64,000 bases of DNA from Setaria digitata. Lineage: Eukaryota; Nematoda; Chromadorea; Rhabditida; Setariidae. This document shows, in pieces, positions 24,492-37,440 of the stretch (position 1 is the first letter of the stretch; every line of letters begins with the position of its first letter). The notes below the pieces were generated by a model. That model was not told the origin of the DNA. It worked only from the letters and a program-made list of their open reading frames with translations, and made no database searches. The stretch spans positions 1 through 64,000 of the forward strand of contig RCAB01000003.1 of assembly GCA_003640385.1 (NCBI GenBank), given 5' to 3'. A program made the translations under genes and the position numbers.

Positions 24492-25457
24492 CTGAGAAAG
24501 TTTCTGATCATTAGGCAACAAAGCCAAAAAATAAGTATGAAGTGTGAGAGGTAAGAGGGTAAAAAATGAACTTTCCAATGCTTACCTTAAATTTTCTTAA
24601 CCAGTACTCAAATCCCACTTGATTACAAGAAACGCAATAGATCCCCTCCCCCACCTCAAGCAATAATGAACCGCGAACTATGTGACGACCTATTGTGATA
24701 AATAAAGTGGTTACTAGTGGGCAGTTCAAATAGGTTACATCAACTGAAATAGGAGGTCAAGGAGTTAAGTCTCGAAACTTTCATAGGCCTCGGGAAAGCG
24801 ACACTCAGTCTGCACGTACATGATCCTTTACTTCTTCTTTTGGATCGTTAAAAAACATATTCTCGTGTGTGAAAACGTTTAGGCTCACTAAAGAAAATGT
24901 TATGTGTGAGGATACGTAATATTTCCTAGAAAATCAATTATAAGGTATAAGATTTTTTGACCAAACCTATGAGTTTTTTCTTAATCATACCAACAGAACA
25001 AGTTCCCGTGTCCCGGGATTGTAGTTTAAGTTCCGGAGGGTTCGTAATCGACAGACTCTCGACCTATTGTCATCTAGGAACAGTTCAAAAGTATGGTCAA
25101 ATTTACACGGCTTTGGAAAATGAGAAAATCTGTTCAGCATTACTGTGACACAGTTTTCTTCACTTTTTCTTCGCAGAATTTTCATTTGCTAAAAAAAAAA
25201 ACGCAGACGGTCAGAATTAACATTCATTTCCCAAGTGCCTTTCTGAAAGGTTAGTTCTTCAAAAACAAGAGTCTTGAATTCTTAGACAAAATCTCGTTCC
25301 AGTTTTCTTTTAGCCTCATGGTTCTATTTTGTAATAATTGAATTATGGCTATTGTTAGAAGGTTTATGACAAGAGATACAAAGTCAGTAAACAAAGGGCT
25401 TTGAAAAACAACTTGCTGCAGTTTAAATTATTTAAGAGGATATAAAAATGAACACAA
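24492..25457. other. Intergenic between MECR and BPNT1
   Basis: About 1 kb between two same-strand genes. Overlapping short open frames on both strands near 24957-25185 have no splice or domain support. Confidence 0.5.
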
Positions 25458-28400
25458 TTAATGCATAAAAAGCTGTTTTTTGTTTAATGAATCCCTACTG
25501 CTGATTGCTTCTCGCCAATCATCAAGCTTGAGTTTATTAAGATTTGTCGTCCTTAATTTCCCATTTCGGATCAAACTGGCTAGCTCGCTAAACATTTCTT
25601 CTCTTTTCTGGAAAAAAATTATAAATAAATCACTTTTGAATTTGTGAAAGTCTTCAAGAATCCCGTTACTTATGAAATTTTCGAGGCTTAAGATTTCAAA
25701 CTCTAATCAGGATACGATTAATTTTTAACTGTTTTTGCAGTAGCTACATTAAGCTTGGTGTACGTTTTTAGAGTGTGGGCTTTATTGTTGAGTAAATGAA
25801 TATATCATCAAAAATGAAAATTTTTCTGAAAGGATCAATTTCAAGTGGATGAATTACTATTTTATATGACAGTAAAAAATTAAGTTATAAAAAAGCCTAA
25901 GATGTCTACAGTAACATATAAAAGAAATCATTAACCATTTCATTTCCTGGCACGGAGTACCAATGTGACATCCAAAAACCACGAAGTTGTATATTTTTGA
26001 AAATAAATGAACTGGTTGGTACCTGGAATATCTCAGAGTTAGTAATGCACGTACGATTAATTTGGAGAAGAAAAAACAATAGAGTGTAGTAATTTTACTC
26101 CCGCACAACTGCAAAACGCTTGTGGAACGGAATTTACAATTATGAAATTTGAACCATGCTTGAGTATTACGTAAAAAGTCACAGTATTTTTACAATTTCC
26201 GGAGAATTTAATGATAATGAAACTTTAAATAGAGTTTCATTTCTCACTGCACGTCAAACTTTGCTCCCATTTGCACAGAGCATAATCACTTTGCGATTAC
26301 CTGAATTGGTTGTTTACTCATCCCACCATAAGTAACCATTACGCCTTCATTTTCTAAGCAATTAATCAACAGCGAGGTACTGCGACCGCCAACACAATTC
26401 AGTGCTAGACGAGCACTACTAACCTCAAAAACAATATCTCAATAACAATATTCATAAAATTATTGCAGAATAATATTCTTTTATTACATTTTATTACATG
26501 AAAATCAGCTTATTTTAAATTTTAGTTGCTGATGAATAAGAAGAACTATCTTATAAATGAATGAAGAAAGCCTCGATCATTCGACTCATTCCTTCCCTTC
26601 TTCCGAAAAAAATTAAAGGTTAGCAAGTTTAAGCACTTTTACAACAAAAATGGTAAAGCAAACCTCAAGTGACTCAAAATGCCTAAAATATTTTTTTATT
26701 ACATGAAGATGGCCAGTAACAATATTGCAAATCCAAAATTATAAACTTGTGGTCTAAACTGATTTAACCTTAACTTTTGCAAGCAAAGAAAGACAGAGAT
26801 GAAATGGCCGTGGGGAATTTAGCATCATACAACTGGCGGATTTGCACAGAAATAGATTCAAAATATTCAAATAAAAGAATCATTCTATTTTAATAATACT
26901 ATAATATGAAGTAGTAAAAGATATAAAACCAACTTTTGTCTTCATCCCTTTCAACAGTTCCACTTCAGTAAGGACATAATCCGCTCCTAATGTTCGAAGT
27001 TCATTCGCAATCTCAGCAAAATTTTGTCTTTCACGCACAAGACTCACCGTTCGATATCCCCAGGCTCTAGCTAGCTTAAAATAAAGAAAAAAAAAATGAA
27101 ATAAAACACCCACAAATAAAACACAGCCGAACACTAGAAATAATTTTAGAATAGTCGGCTTTCAAAGGAAATAAAATGTTGTCACCTATGCAAATCAAAT
27201 AAAGATCAAGTATCAGGAGTTTGATTTTAATAATACCTGAATTACAGCTCTACCAACAGCAGAGTTTCCACCGTTCTGAACAATGAAGTCGCCGGACTGC
27301 AACTTCACAAAATCTTTTAACATACGATAAGCTGTCGGTGGGTTGACCTGAAGAATGACTTTAAAAGAAAATTCCAAAAATATATCAAGTTATACTTAAT
27401 TCTCTTACTAACTAGTCTTCATACAAATAGAAGTATTCGCATTTTTATTATGAAAGCACAAATTCCATAAAAACGATTCTGGTAGTGTTTGAGCCTACTT
27501 GAAAAGTGGCACTAGCTTCTAGAGATAAATCTCTGTCGATCTTTATTAAATCGTTCTCGTCAATGTTTGCACAGGTTTGCCAAGTGCCTATACCTGAACG
27601 TGCTGCAACGACCCGATCTCCTGGACGTAATCTACTGACACCATCTCCAACCTTAAAGAATGCGTAAGCCTTTGAACTGTAAGCAATTTTTATTTCATTC
27701 TGTAAGAAAGCTAAATGCTATACTCTTATGCTATGTTTAACAATGTAAATAGAATACAAAAAATAACATAAAAAAGATGAAAAATGACATATAAATATAT
27801 AAAAACATATAAAAAATATAATCAGAGGTAGTAAGACCATCAACAACCAGGGAAGTCTGGATGTTATTAAGATTAAATTATTCATGTAGCTAACGGAACA
27901 AATTTAAACGGCTCTTCTGGCTGATAGGACTCATTTATCAATGAATAGTAAAATAATGAGTTTCTTATTCAGTAGAGGTTATTAACGAAAGACAGAGACA
28001 CAGTCTTGAAGAAAAGTAAATCTTAGCTTACCACTTCAACCTCGCCAACCATTTCATTTCCACCAACAGCTGGAAGTGGTGGTTTGATAGGATAAATACC
28101 CTGCACTTGGTTGATATCAGCTGGATTCACTGGTGAAGCAAGATAACGCACACGAACTTTTCTAGGACCAGGCTTTGAATCAATCTCCACTTCCCGCAAA
28201 TATAAAACCTATTTCAAAATTTATACTGATTGCTCCAAGAAGAAAAAAGACTTGTGCTATCGGACTATGTTGGAGGAAAATTTCAACAGCTATTACAGGC
28301 TCGTCTCATTCTTAACATCCATATCGAAGTCACATGCAAGTGATGAGTAAACATTAATAATGAATCTTACTGATAATACAGCGTATCCAAAAATACAAAC

Positions 28401-28535
28401 ACATACCTTTTCTGGATCACCATGACTATCATACACTAACTGCTTCGAGGTGAGACATCGGTAAAGGTTTTGATATGCCACCGAAACCCCCTTCACCCTT
28501 AACATTGATACAGAAATGCTATGCAAGTAGCGCAT
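25458..28535 (-). CDS. MECR: Mitochondrial trans-2-enoyl-CoA/ACP reductase (MECR), 8 exons, 356 aa
   Basis: MECR catalyses the last NADPH-dependent step of mitochondrial type II fatty-acid synthesis, the source of the lipoate precursor. Exons: 28535-28407, 28208-28032, 27651-27499, 27347-27237, 27074-26934, 26423-26301, 26022-25936, 25607-25458, all in phase 0. After a basic N-terminus that could be a mitochondrial presequence (about 1-30) come [32 protein letters not shown], the Rossmann block [22 protein letters not shown] and [11 protein letters not shown]. The last three are strongly MECR-like. The catalytic Tyr equivalent lies in QGIYP. Length matches the human enzyme (373 aa). The start is uncertain: Met at 28535, or one 12 codons later at 28499. 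Human SAATLGVNPCTAYRML aligns with [15 protein letters not shown] across an intron, supporting the junction. Confidence 0.95.
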
Positions 28536-29681
28536 AAACACTAATAATATTAAACCTTACTCCTAAAAAGATTAGGAAGACATTAATTTAAGAACTACAA
28601 TTTTTTATCGATTGCTTCTTCGTAGCTGTAATTGGAATTACAGCATCGTATTCTGTTGAAATGTGATAGCCGTTGTCCTTGGAACCATTGTGTTAGTCCA
28701 TTGAGTGTACTAAATGTATTTGACAAACCGCCATCAGCAAAACTTTATCATTCAAAAAAAAACACAACTTATACAGTAATTAAGAGTAATGAGATTTTCG
28801 ATTGATTTCAACTACATTGCGAAGTTGCGAATGAACTTCAAAAATTTTACTGAATCATGCAGACTGCGAATAGAGACAACAGGTTCGCAATGCAAGATTA
28901 ACAAGAGAAACATGAAGCAAAAATAAAGTAATCATGAAGATATTTCAACCAGTATAGCGTGCAAAAAGGAATAGGCTACTTCTGGATGGTGATTCCCAGC
29001 ATTCGCCATCTAAAACCACGGACAAACAGCTAAAATTTATACTTGCGCCGAAGTATCTTCTCAAGCAAATTTTTGATATTCAATAAAAATGACAAACTAC
29101 GATAAAGCATTGCAATTCAAGATAAGTCCAACCCATCAAGTACACTACACGGATCTTCTTCATCCAGTAGAAATAGTGGCCAAGGTGTATGTGATTATCG
29201 CCATAAGTCAAATACTTTCTGCTCTTCTAATTCATTGTGAGACAAATTATCATTCGATGTAAAATAATAGAGCCTGGCATATCAAGATTCATTTCTTATT
29301 AACGCTATATATGATGTATATTTTCATTTTTTGAAAGTACTTAATTTTACTCATGACACACATTTTGCGTCTTTCGCTCAATTTCAACCCCTTATTCAAT
29401 TCAATCGATATAGCTGTGGTGCTTGTTACAAAATCTTGAAAGTATGCGCTGTTGAGAAAAACAATAAACACCGCTAGTAATTCGTATGAAACAATTCATT
29501 ACTTGAAAGAGACTATATTACAAAAAAAAAATATGAATCTATATATTCTGATTACTTGTTAAATCGCTGTACACTTTTCCTATTTGGTAAATGTAAGCAA
29601 AACATCATAGCCAGGGAGGATGGCAAATTCTGCAATTTCCGACTTAATTAATTGATAAAACAGAAATGAACAAATATTAAT
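28536..29681. other. Intergenic between SREK1-like gene and MECR
   Basis: About 1.1 kb, AT-rich, with no exon I can support. It should hold the MECR promoter region. Confidence 0.5.
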
Positions 29682-32600
29682 TTATTCAGAATCAGATGAT
29701 GAGCTAGATGATTTCGAGCGTTTCCGAGATTTCTTCCGAGGAGACTCACCATCAGCGCTATTACTTCTTTTGGATTCTTGTTCATCTCTGGAAATGATCA
29801 ATGTGACATCGCAAAAATTAATTTCACTGTCAAAACGACTGGATTCTATGAGATGCAAATTTAAATTGACGGAGAGTGAATAAAACAAGAATGAATAAAA
29901 ATTAAAGCTAGAAAATAAAAGTAGTTCGACTCCAGGTGAAAACACAATCTACTGGATTCTAATAACACTTCAATACTCGTTAGTTTTTAAAAAATAAGTA
30001 CTTCGCCTTATCGGTGTCTATCAATTCAATGTCTGTGATTCCTTCCTTCTTTGGTCCATTACGTGCCAAAACTTTTTCCATCAGCCTTTCTCTCATAGCT
30101 GTTTCATCTGAAGCTGTTATCTGTTCTGGATGATCTACCTCCATGTTTTCGCCCTAAAAAAAGGAAAAACTTAGCAGATATTTAGAAAAAAAAAATTCAT
30201 CTTGCAAACTAAACGATAAGTGAACACAATTAATCTATCTTTTATGCTCAGAACATCTTATAATAAGCTTCAATCTATAAGTAGCATCTAACTCAGGAAC
30301 TTGGAAAAGATAATGCTCCACTAAATATCCTTTGGCACATAATTTTAAGAGGAATATTTTTAAAGCTAAACCAACATGCTCGATTTGTAGTTTCACCTCG
30401 GCTTTAATCGAACCACTTTTACTATCACTTTTTCTATTGCTCCTTTCACGCTCTTTCTCTTTACGCGAATTTTTCCTTCCTTTATCATGTTCTTTCTCTT
30501 CTCTCTTATCACTTTTTTCAGCTCTGCTACTCTTTTCCTTTTCTCTTCTATTACTGCTTTCACGATCCTTTTCCTTTCTGTCCTGAAAGTGTTAGTTTTT
30601 GTTAGAGCTTATAGGTCCCAGAAGAAATGATTTCAGGAAATACACTGCAACTATTTGGCACTACAACCATTCAACGCCATGTAAGTCATAGCTCAAGTAC
30701 GACACTCATTATCAAATTATAAACTCACGGTTCCACATAATTTTAAACGTGCAAACCTTATCCTTGTCACGTTCACGTCTATCATCTTTCTTGTGTGGGG
30801 TGCGACTTCTGCTTCGTTTTCGTTCTTTCTTTTCTCTTTCTTTTTCTCTCTCACGTCGTTCCTACAAAGCACAGTCATAAGAATGCTTTGATAGTTTTTT
30901 TATTTTAGAACACTAAAAAAAAAAAATTAAAGTTGACAAGTTTACCTTTTCTTTATCTTTCTCCTTTCGATCTTTTGAACGAGAAAGTCTTCGATGGCGA
31001 GAATGAGAACGTCTACGATGTTCCCTACAATTAATAAATGATAACAAATTCCAGGACCCTTCTTCCAGATCTTTTATCAAGTCAAACTCTCTTCTCTCTC
31101 TTACATGAAATTTTTCGATAAGCAAACTATCAGTTTTATACGAAAAGTGGACTGCAAAAACAAGTTACTCGAGACACTTCAGGAAAAAATACCGTGATCT
31201 GCTCCGTGAGCGCCGATCCTTAGATTTGCTGCGATGTCGACGACGTGATCTAAATAAACAATATTTATGAAGTGAATTAATCTCTTTAAATTTAACATTC
31301 GAAAAATATAGATAGTCTTTAAAAGAATTCTGAAAACATACTTAGATCGTGATCGTGACCGTCGACGTCGGCTTGAGCTACGACTTCGATGACGCCGAGG
31401 CGAATCGGATCGTCTTAGTGGTGAGTAACTCCGATCCATTCCTAAAACGATAGAGCTGTAGAAAAAAGCATCATTTTCTTTCTTTTTAAGAACAAGAAAT
31501 GCATATGTATCCACATGGAAATCTTACTCAAGGAAGATCTTAACGCTTTTCGTTAGAATTACATTTGGTGATAAATGCAAACACTTTTTTTTTCTGACTA
31601 CATCATTAAATCATCTGTGTTATAAAATTATAAACCAGTGCTCCACATCAGGGGAAAACAAAAGTTACCCAATCCTTGGTTCAGCTTACTGAGGGCATTA
31701 GCAGCTTTATCTGGATTCTGATTGACCCTAATTGCTTCCTCGACTTCTTGCAGTGCCATATCAGCAGTCTTTCTTTCCGGTTTGATTATGGCAACTCGGG
31801 AATGCTGTATGCTGCAAATAATTTAAACACTACAAAAATTTTAAATTCGAAATCAACACACCAGCTGCACACTCTAAAAGCTCAGTCAGCAGGATGATCA
31901 TCTCAATTTCAGTTAGAAAAGAAAAACAATTCGATGGAAACCAACTGCAATGTAAAATAATAACATCAACAGTTAATACCATGTACTTATCCTTTTAAGA
32001 AAGATCAACTTAATGCTTTAATGTGAACTATAATAGGACACCTTTTATTAAACTGCTTTAATTTGGAAATGGAACTTTGCAAGAAGCATGTTAAAGTGTG
32101 TAAAACAAACCGTAAACAACGGCCCTTGAATTCGATGCCATTGTTTTGCAACGCAATGGGGACCGTAGGCTGATTGGTGAACTCGATGTACGCATACGCA
32201 CACGGTAGATTTTCAGTACCGGATGTCATCCGAAGATACATAACCTCAAAATGCAATTATTTAATCCACTGAAAAAAAGTTCAAGTATTTAATCCGAATT
32301 GCATCAGAAAAAATAACTGCAAATATCTAGAATAACAACTAGGGAAACAAGGAATTGAAAACATCCTTCCATAAATTCATGAAGGACTAATTATAAATGA
32401 AATGAAAACGAATACTTCAAATTAAGGGTTTTAGATGTTTTTAGAAATCCTGGGTTAACAACACAAGAACTTGAAAAGAATCAACAAAAAAAAATTACAT
32501 GATTATACCAGAAAATAGATGATATAACAACAATGAAATTAAAAACACCCTTTCATAAATTCATGAAGGATTAATTGTAAACGAAATAAAAACGAAAATT

Positions 32601-35600
32601 CTAAATTAAGGAACACTCATTCCACTTTTGCAGCATCATACTAAAAATTATTTATTTGAACTGTTTCTTGGATAAGACGAAGAAAAATCGAATGATGCTT
32701 TAAGATCAGATTCTCAGTTAAAGGTTCTATAGACCACTACTAGCTGTTTAGCACATAACTATATAAATAGGTATTATATATATATATATATATATAGAAA
32801 TGAAGGTTCAATTATCAATGATTCATAATAATCTTTTTCAATCTTTTGCCAATCTTGCTGTTACAATTTATTTCGAATTTCAAAGCTGTAAGTACTTCTA
32901 ACTGTTCCGAAATATAAATTTGTGCATAATACAAAAATTTCGAGAGATATATGCAACCCTTATTCCAAAAATGTAATCATTTGCTACATCGAAGTCGTTC
33001 CATCGTGGTTTAGTGGTCGTTCGATACAACAATTGAACTTTAAAATCAGATGGAAGCTAGGACATCGTTTCTAACCTGCTCAGATAATGATTTCCTATTA
33101 AGCGCACGGTCAGTTAAACTTTGTAAAAAGTAGAAAAATGCCAAATCGTACTGATAACAAAAACATTTTCTATGTCATGAAAACAAACTTCGTGAAACCA
33201 CAACTTTCTGCAGCCAAAAATCTTCGCGACGGCTAAACTGCAGAATATGTCTTGAAGAGGACAGCGAACCAAACTTAATTTCACCATGTGAATGCCGTGG
33301 TTCTCTACAATTTGTACATACACAATGTTTGCAGCACTGGTTTGATATAATGCATACACGGGTAGGTTACGCAAGCTCAACTTACTGAAGCTACTTACGT
33401 GGGTCCTTCGGAAAATATTCACAGAAATAAAAGAAAGGAAAAAATAGAAAAAAGGCTTGGAAGGGAATAATTTAACACTTTTTGGTTCCAACTACATAAT
33501 TCTTAAGCGCTGTCAAATATGTAAAGCACAGTATGAACTGGAAGACCACGGAATGAAGCCATACACTCAATGGACACTGCCTCAGCCACTTAGCGACGAC
33601 TGGGAGGATCAACTGGATTTTAAATGCGCTTTATTTTGGCTTGTATTCATGTCACGTATTACTTATGTTGTACTCAAGTCAGAACTATTCTTTTTTTGCT
33701 TTTCCACTTTCGGTTTTTGTAAAACAACGTCCTCACTGATGGTCATTATATGAAATTATGGTAATTACTAAATTATGTATAACTGACACAAAATATACAT
33801 GATTAAAGGGGCGCTCTAATCGTAATAAATTGAGCACTAATGGTAAACAGTTAAAGTAGAAAAAAAAATTCATGCTAGGTATATTTGTCATCATCTGCAA
33901 AACATCACTGAAAATGAACCAAAAACTTCAAAATAATCCAAAAGTATAAAAACGACCGACAAATCAGAGATTCTAATTGAACATGAAATTTCAGACACGG
34001 TATCACCGAAACACGTTTAGCAATTATTCATATTGTAGGTGGAGGTATATTTTTGTTGTACGAATTACTTTTTCTACCTAAGAATTCTATTAGGCATCAC
34101 ATGAACGTATTTTTAACATCATTTTCAGGGAAAATGTATTATTTATGGCTTTTGTCATTCTGCATAAATTTCGCCTACTACAGTATGGTAATCTATGGAA
34201 TAATGAAAAGATGGAAGGAAATAAATTCTATTTACGTTTGGAAGAACAAGAGAACTAAGAAAAATAACCAATGATGCAATGCATCAGAGAGGTTCCTAAT
34301 ATAATTTTTAACAATAAGGAATTTCACTTAATGTATTTTAAAAATAATCTGCAACATTATCTACAAGATGCAATATTTGCTAGCTGCTCTAAATTAATAG
34401 CTGCAAGTCATCATGCAGCAATAAGTACTGTCCTGAATGGTGTTACCAATACATCTTAAATGGAACTAAATATGAGTATTAAATGCTTTTAATAAAAGGT
34501 GCATGTAAAGAACCTACTTCACCAATACTGTCGTTGAAAAACTTCATTACTTCTTCGCCAGCACAATCCTTCGGTATATTGCCAACATATACTGTGCGAC
34601 GGATTTCTTCTACTTTTGACGGTTCTGTATTTGCACTCAACGCTGGATACGGTGGTAAGCCAAGCGCAGCCAATGTCGGGTCCACTGTAAGCAACTGAAA
34701 ATAGCACGGCAATTTAGCAAAACTGTTAACAAAGATCGGGGACTATGTCTTATAAACTTTACCGGCTCGTAACGACATACCTCAAATAATTCGCTTTTTT
34801 CAAAGGCATAAGAAAAATTTTTTTTCTTTCCGTCTGGAACGCTAACCATATATAATATGCCATCCAGCAAAAAAAAAAAAAAAAAAAATTATTTGAAGTA
34901 AATAAATGTTACGAGCCGAAAGTGAAACTTGACTTTTTTCACGTGGAACTAAAAAACATAGACACATCTATGCTCAGAATGAGGGCCGTCTTGGTGCTGA
35001 GATGCCACGGAGGACCCACCAAATTCTGACTTCGGTATTGCACAATCTGTATTTGTATATGTGGATGTGCATGAGTTTCACAATTCAATCACTCTATACC
35101 AATTTACTGAAACAGAAATTTAAATAAAAATATTAAGACAGCTGCTGCTGAGTTTTTCTGTTAAAGCGACCTCCATAAACTCCACTCCAGGAAGAATGGC
35201 CAAGAATTCCATCCAGCAAAATGCGATTTCTCCGTTATCCTGGATTTTTTTTTCGAACCTTCAAAAATTTACAGCTTCTCTCAAATCAGCGGAAACGTAT
35301 GTCATGGGATGGACAAGAGAACAGACACTATTAACTGCCTAAGAATATAATAGTAAATCAGATGATTTCAGAAAATAATGCAACAAAGGCTGCTGATGGT
35401 TGTACTATCAACCCCAGCTCAATTCATCAATTTTGTTGATTTAAAACTCCTCAAAGCATTTCACACGATCTATCACTTGGCAAAACAGACCCTCTAATGT
35501 CTCAACTGATAACTAAATCAAAAATCTTAAGCAACAAACAGCAATAAGCGTTTCAACGGCGATCTGTAATCGACAAAGCTGAAACAAATGAAACAAGTAT

Positions 35601-36744
35601 TATAACTTAAGGTCCGTTTTGTCATAACCTAATATCAAATTAAAAATGCAGTAAAATGTAAGAGTTCCTTGTCCTTCAACCTCTCACCTTACCTCTTTCT
35701 CCCACTCAGCCGCTGCCTAAAGAAAATGATTGAGATTGATAATTTGACATAATTAAAAATGAAATGACCATTTGTTGTCCGTCTCCTAAATCCTGGACTT
35801 GATTGACAACATTCGGTGGTAACTGACGTTGTCCCGGCCACGCTGGTCCTCCAGTCTTCAATGCGGTGTCTTCATCCGGTATCGTATCTAAAAATGTACT
35901 CCGTTTGGCTCAATTATGCTTTGCTATTTAAGAACCAGAAAATCCAAACCCAAATTCCAAATTCATATATATATATGAATTTCGTGATTGTAGTTTATAT
36001 ATATATATATATAAATCATATATATATATATATATATATNACTGTAGAAACTAGCTATAACATGCAACAAAATCTCCACAATTCATTGTTTTCAAGGAAT
36101 TTTTCGAATTTGAAATAGAAAACAGCTAAAAACTAATAAGATTAATGGGAAAAGAGGATGAACCTGAGATAGATGGGATGCAAACCAGAGCGCGATCAAT
36201 GAAAACAGTATTCGTCAGATGTTGTGCCACTTCTACCGATTTCTGATCTTCAAATTTAACGTACGCAAATTTCTGAGTAAATGTCGATAACTGTGGATGA
36301 TTATCAGAAGGGTAAATCTGAACGAATTTAAATTATGATTAAAAAAGCAAAAAGTTTATAAACCACGACAATGACTTTCTCCCCAACGTTGTTGCACTTT
36401 TTTTTCGTTAAACTAGAAAACATGAGCAACTTTCAGTCCAATCAATCTTTTCATCTCTTTGCTATAAATTAGACCGACAATCGACAAGATAAAAGACCAG
36501 ATTACAAAGCGAAATATATTATCAACAAAATAACTAAATCGAGATAATAATATTTAGGATAAAAGATTTCATCTCGTAACAGAAAATTTGCATCTCAGGC
36601 TCTTGAAGAAAAAATGATAAATCCGACCTTGAATTCGTCAATTCTTCCGATGAAAGCAAAAAGCTGATATATCTGTTCACGAGTGGCTGTCATCGAGATA
36701 TTGCTAACGTGCAGTACACGAAATCGCGGTTCATCGGCACCCAT
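29682..36744 (-). CDS. SR-type splicing regulator, SREK1/RSP-7 family, 13 exons, 542 aa
   Basis: Nuclear regulator of alternative splicing with two RNA-recognition motifs and an Arg/Ser-rich tail. Exons: 36744-36628, 36317-36164, 35887-35769, 34694-34518, 32244-32111, 31811-31669, 31441-31342, 31249-31193, 31024-30946, 30861-30757, 30582-30397, 30153-30002, 29787-29682, with matching phases. RRM1 (about 8-88) carries AQHLTNTVFIDRAL, nearly identical to SREK1. The linker has LLTVDPTLAALGLPPYP. RRM2 (about 160-240) opens EEIRRTVYVGNIP, the SREK1 EIRRTVYVGN block. A helix follows (TADMALQEVEEAI), then RS and Lys/Glu-Arg repeats from about 300 and an acidic/Ser tail SSSSSSDSE. The TAA overlaps AATAAA. 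C. elegans rsp-7 is the likely orthologue. The 2.3-kb intron 4 hosts an antisense MARCH gene. Confidence 0.94.
32354..32611. repeat. Diverged ~75-bp direct repeat pair in an intron
   Basis: Bases 32354-32428 and about 32535-32611 align over about 75 bp (both contain cataaattcatgaagga followed by taatt and an A-rich tail ending aaattaagg) with scattered substitutions. They sit in intron 4 of the SREK1-like gene, upstream of the MARCH gene. They could be remnants of an old duplication or of a dispersed repeat. Confidence 0.75.
32770..32798. repeat. (TA)n microsatellite
   Basis: About 28 bp of uninterrupted TA dinucleotides in intron 4 of the SREK1-like gene. Confidence 0.95.
33214..34274 (+). 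CDS. Membrane-associated RING-CH (MARCH-type) E3 ubiquitin ligase, nested; 5' end unresolved
   Basis: MARCH proteins ubiquitinate membrane cargo. Exons: about 33214-33361, 33508-33677 and 33995-34274 (TGA). The RINGv (C4HC3) finger is complete: CRIC, then CEC 14 residues on, then H and C in VHTQC, and CQIC 13 residues later, split across an intron in phase 0. The spacing fits the family. Downstream are hydrophobic segments: CALFWLVFMSRITYVV, LAIIHIVGGGIFLLYELLFL and YYLWLLSFCINFAYY. These are consistent with three membrane helices and a basic tail ending KRTKKNNQ. The gene lies wholly inside intron 4 of the SREK1-like gene on the opposite strand. The first exon is missing from my model: the 33214 boundary (TTTCTGCAG) needs a phase-2 upstream exon that I did not find. 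The donor at 33677 (GTCAGA) is weak. Confidence 0.8.
35985..36040. repeat. (AT)n microsatellite ending in an N
   Basis: Two AT-dinucleotide tracts (35997-36012 and 36019-36039) end in a single N at 36040, suggesting an unresolved repeat length in the assembly. It lies in an intron of the SREK1-like gene. Confidence 0.95.
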
Positions 36745-37440
36745 TGCTGAACGAAATTCCACTTTAAGACTTAAAACAAACAGTAAACAAGGTTTTGCAG
36801 ACAAGTGTGAAAATTAATAAGGAATAGAGAAGGTGGCAGTAATATACGTCAAAATTTCGATTCACAAGTGCAACAGAGGTTGCAGACGTATAACTGTTAG
36901 CAGTTACTTCCGTTTTACTGCTGGTTCGTCCCTCACGCTTACTAACTCCGGTGCTATTTTGATATGGTCTGAAAGACTTCCTTTACATAGACTTAAATTC
37001 ACTACACTAACTTCTAAACGAAGAAAAGTTGCCAGCAAGTGAAAAGAAGAAATAGTACGCATCATGCAGTAAGACGCACACCTAACGACACAAGGTTCAC
37101 GAACAGCCCACGCATCCACCCAAGAATACATCCAATATTGTCCTCCCTTTGACTATTTCAAGACTCGTACTTTTTGCTCTTCTCATTATAGGGACGTTGT
37201 GCAATAAATCTCGTCCTGAAACCCCACTTACACCGGTAGTTGCAGCGCCTGATTACTAAGATTATTGCGTTTGCATGATAATTATGTCGAGTTTACCATC
37301 CTAGCTTATTGATGATTATGTATTTCCCTCACAATTATCACTTCAAAATTTGCATCACTTACTAAAATTCATATAAAGCAAAGAAAGACGAAGTCACAAT
37401 TAAACTTTTTGTATTTCTTTTGAGCGGCTCACTTGCTGAT
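36745..37440. promoter_or_regulatory. Divergent intergenic region (about 0.7 kb)
   Basis: The start of the SREK1-like gene (-) and the proposed start of the Lys-rich gene (+) face away from each other across about 700 bp. The interval may hold a shared bidirectional promoter. I see no TATA box or other site I would call. Placement is inferred from gene orientation only. Confidence 0.4.

Noticed and set aside
24957..25185. Overlapping 63- and 66-codon frames on opposite strands between MECR and BPNT1
   Set aside because: Neither has splice sites joining a neighbour or recognisable motifs.
33001..33065. tRNA-like D-arm sequence (gtggtttagtggtcgttcgata)
   Set aside because: No matching T-arm (GGTTCGANTCC) or acceptor stem can be paired around it.
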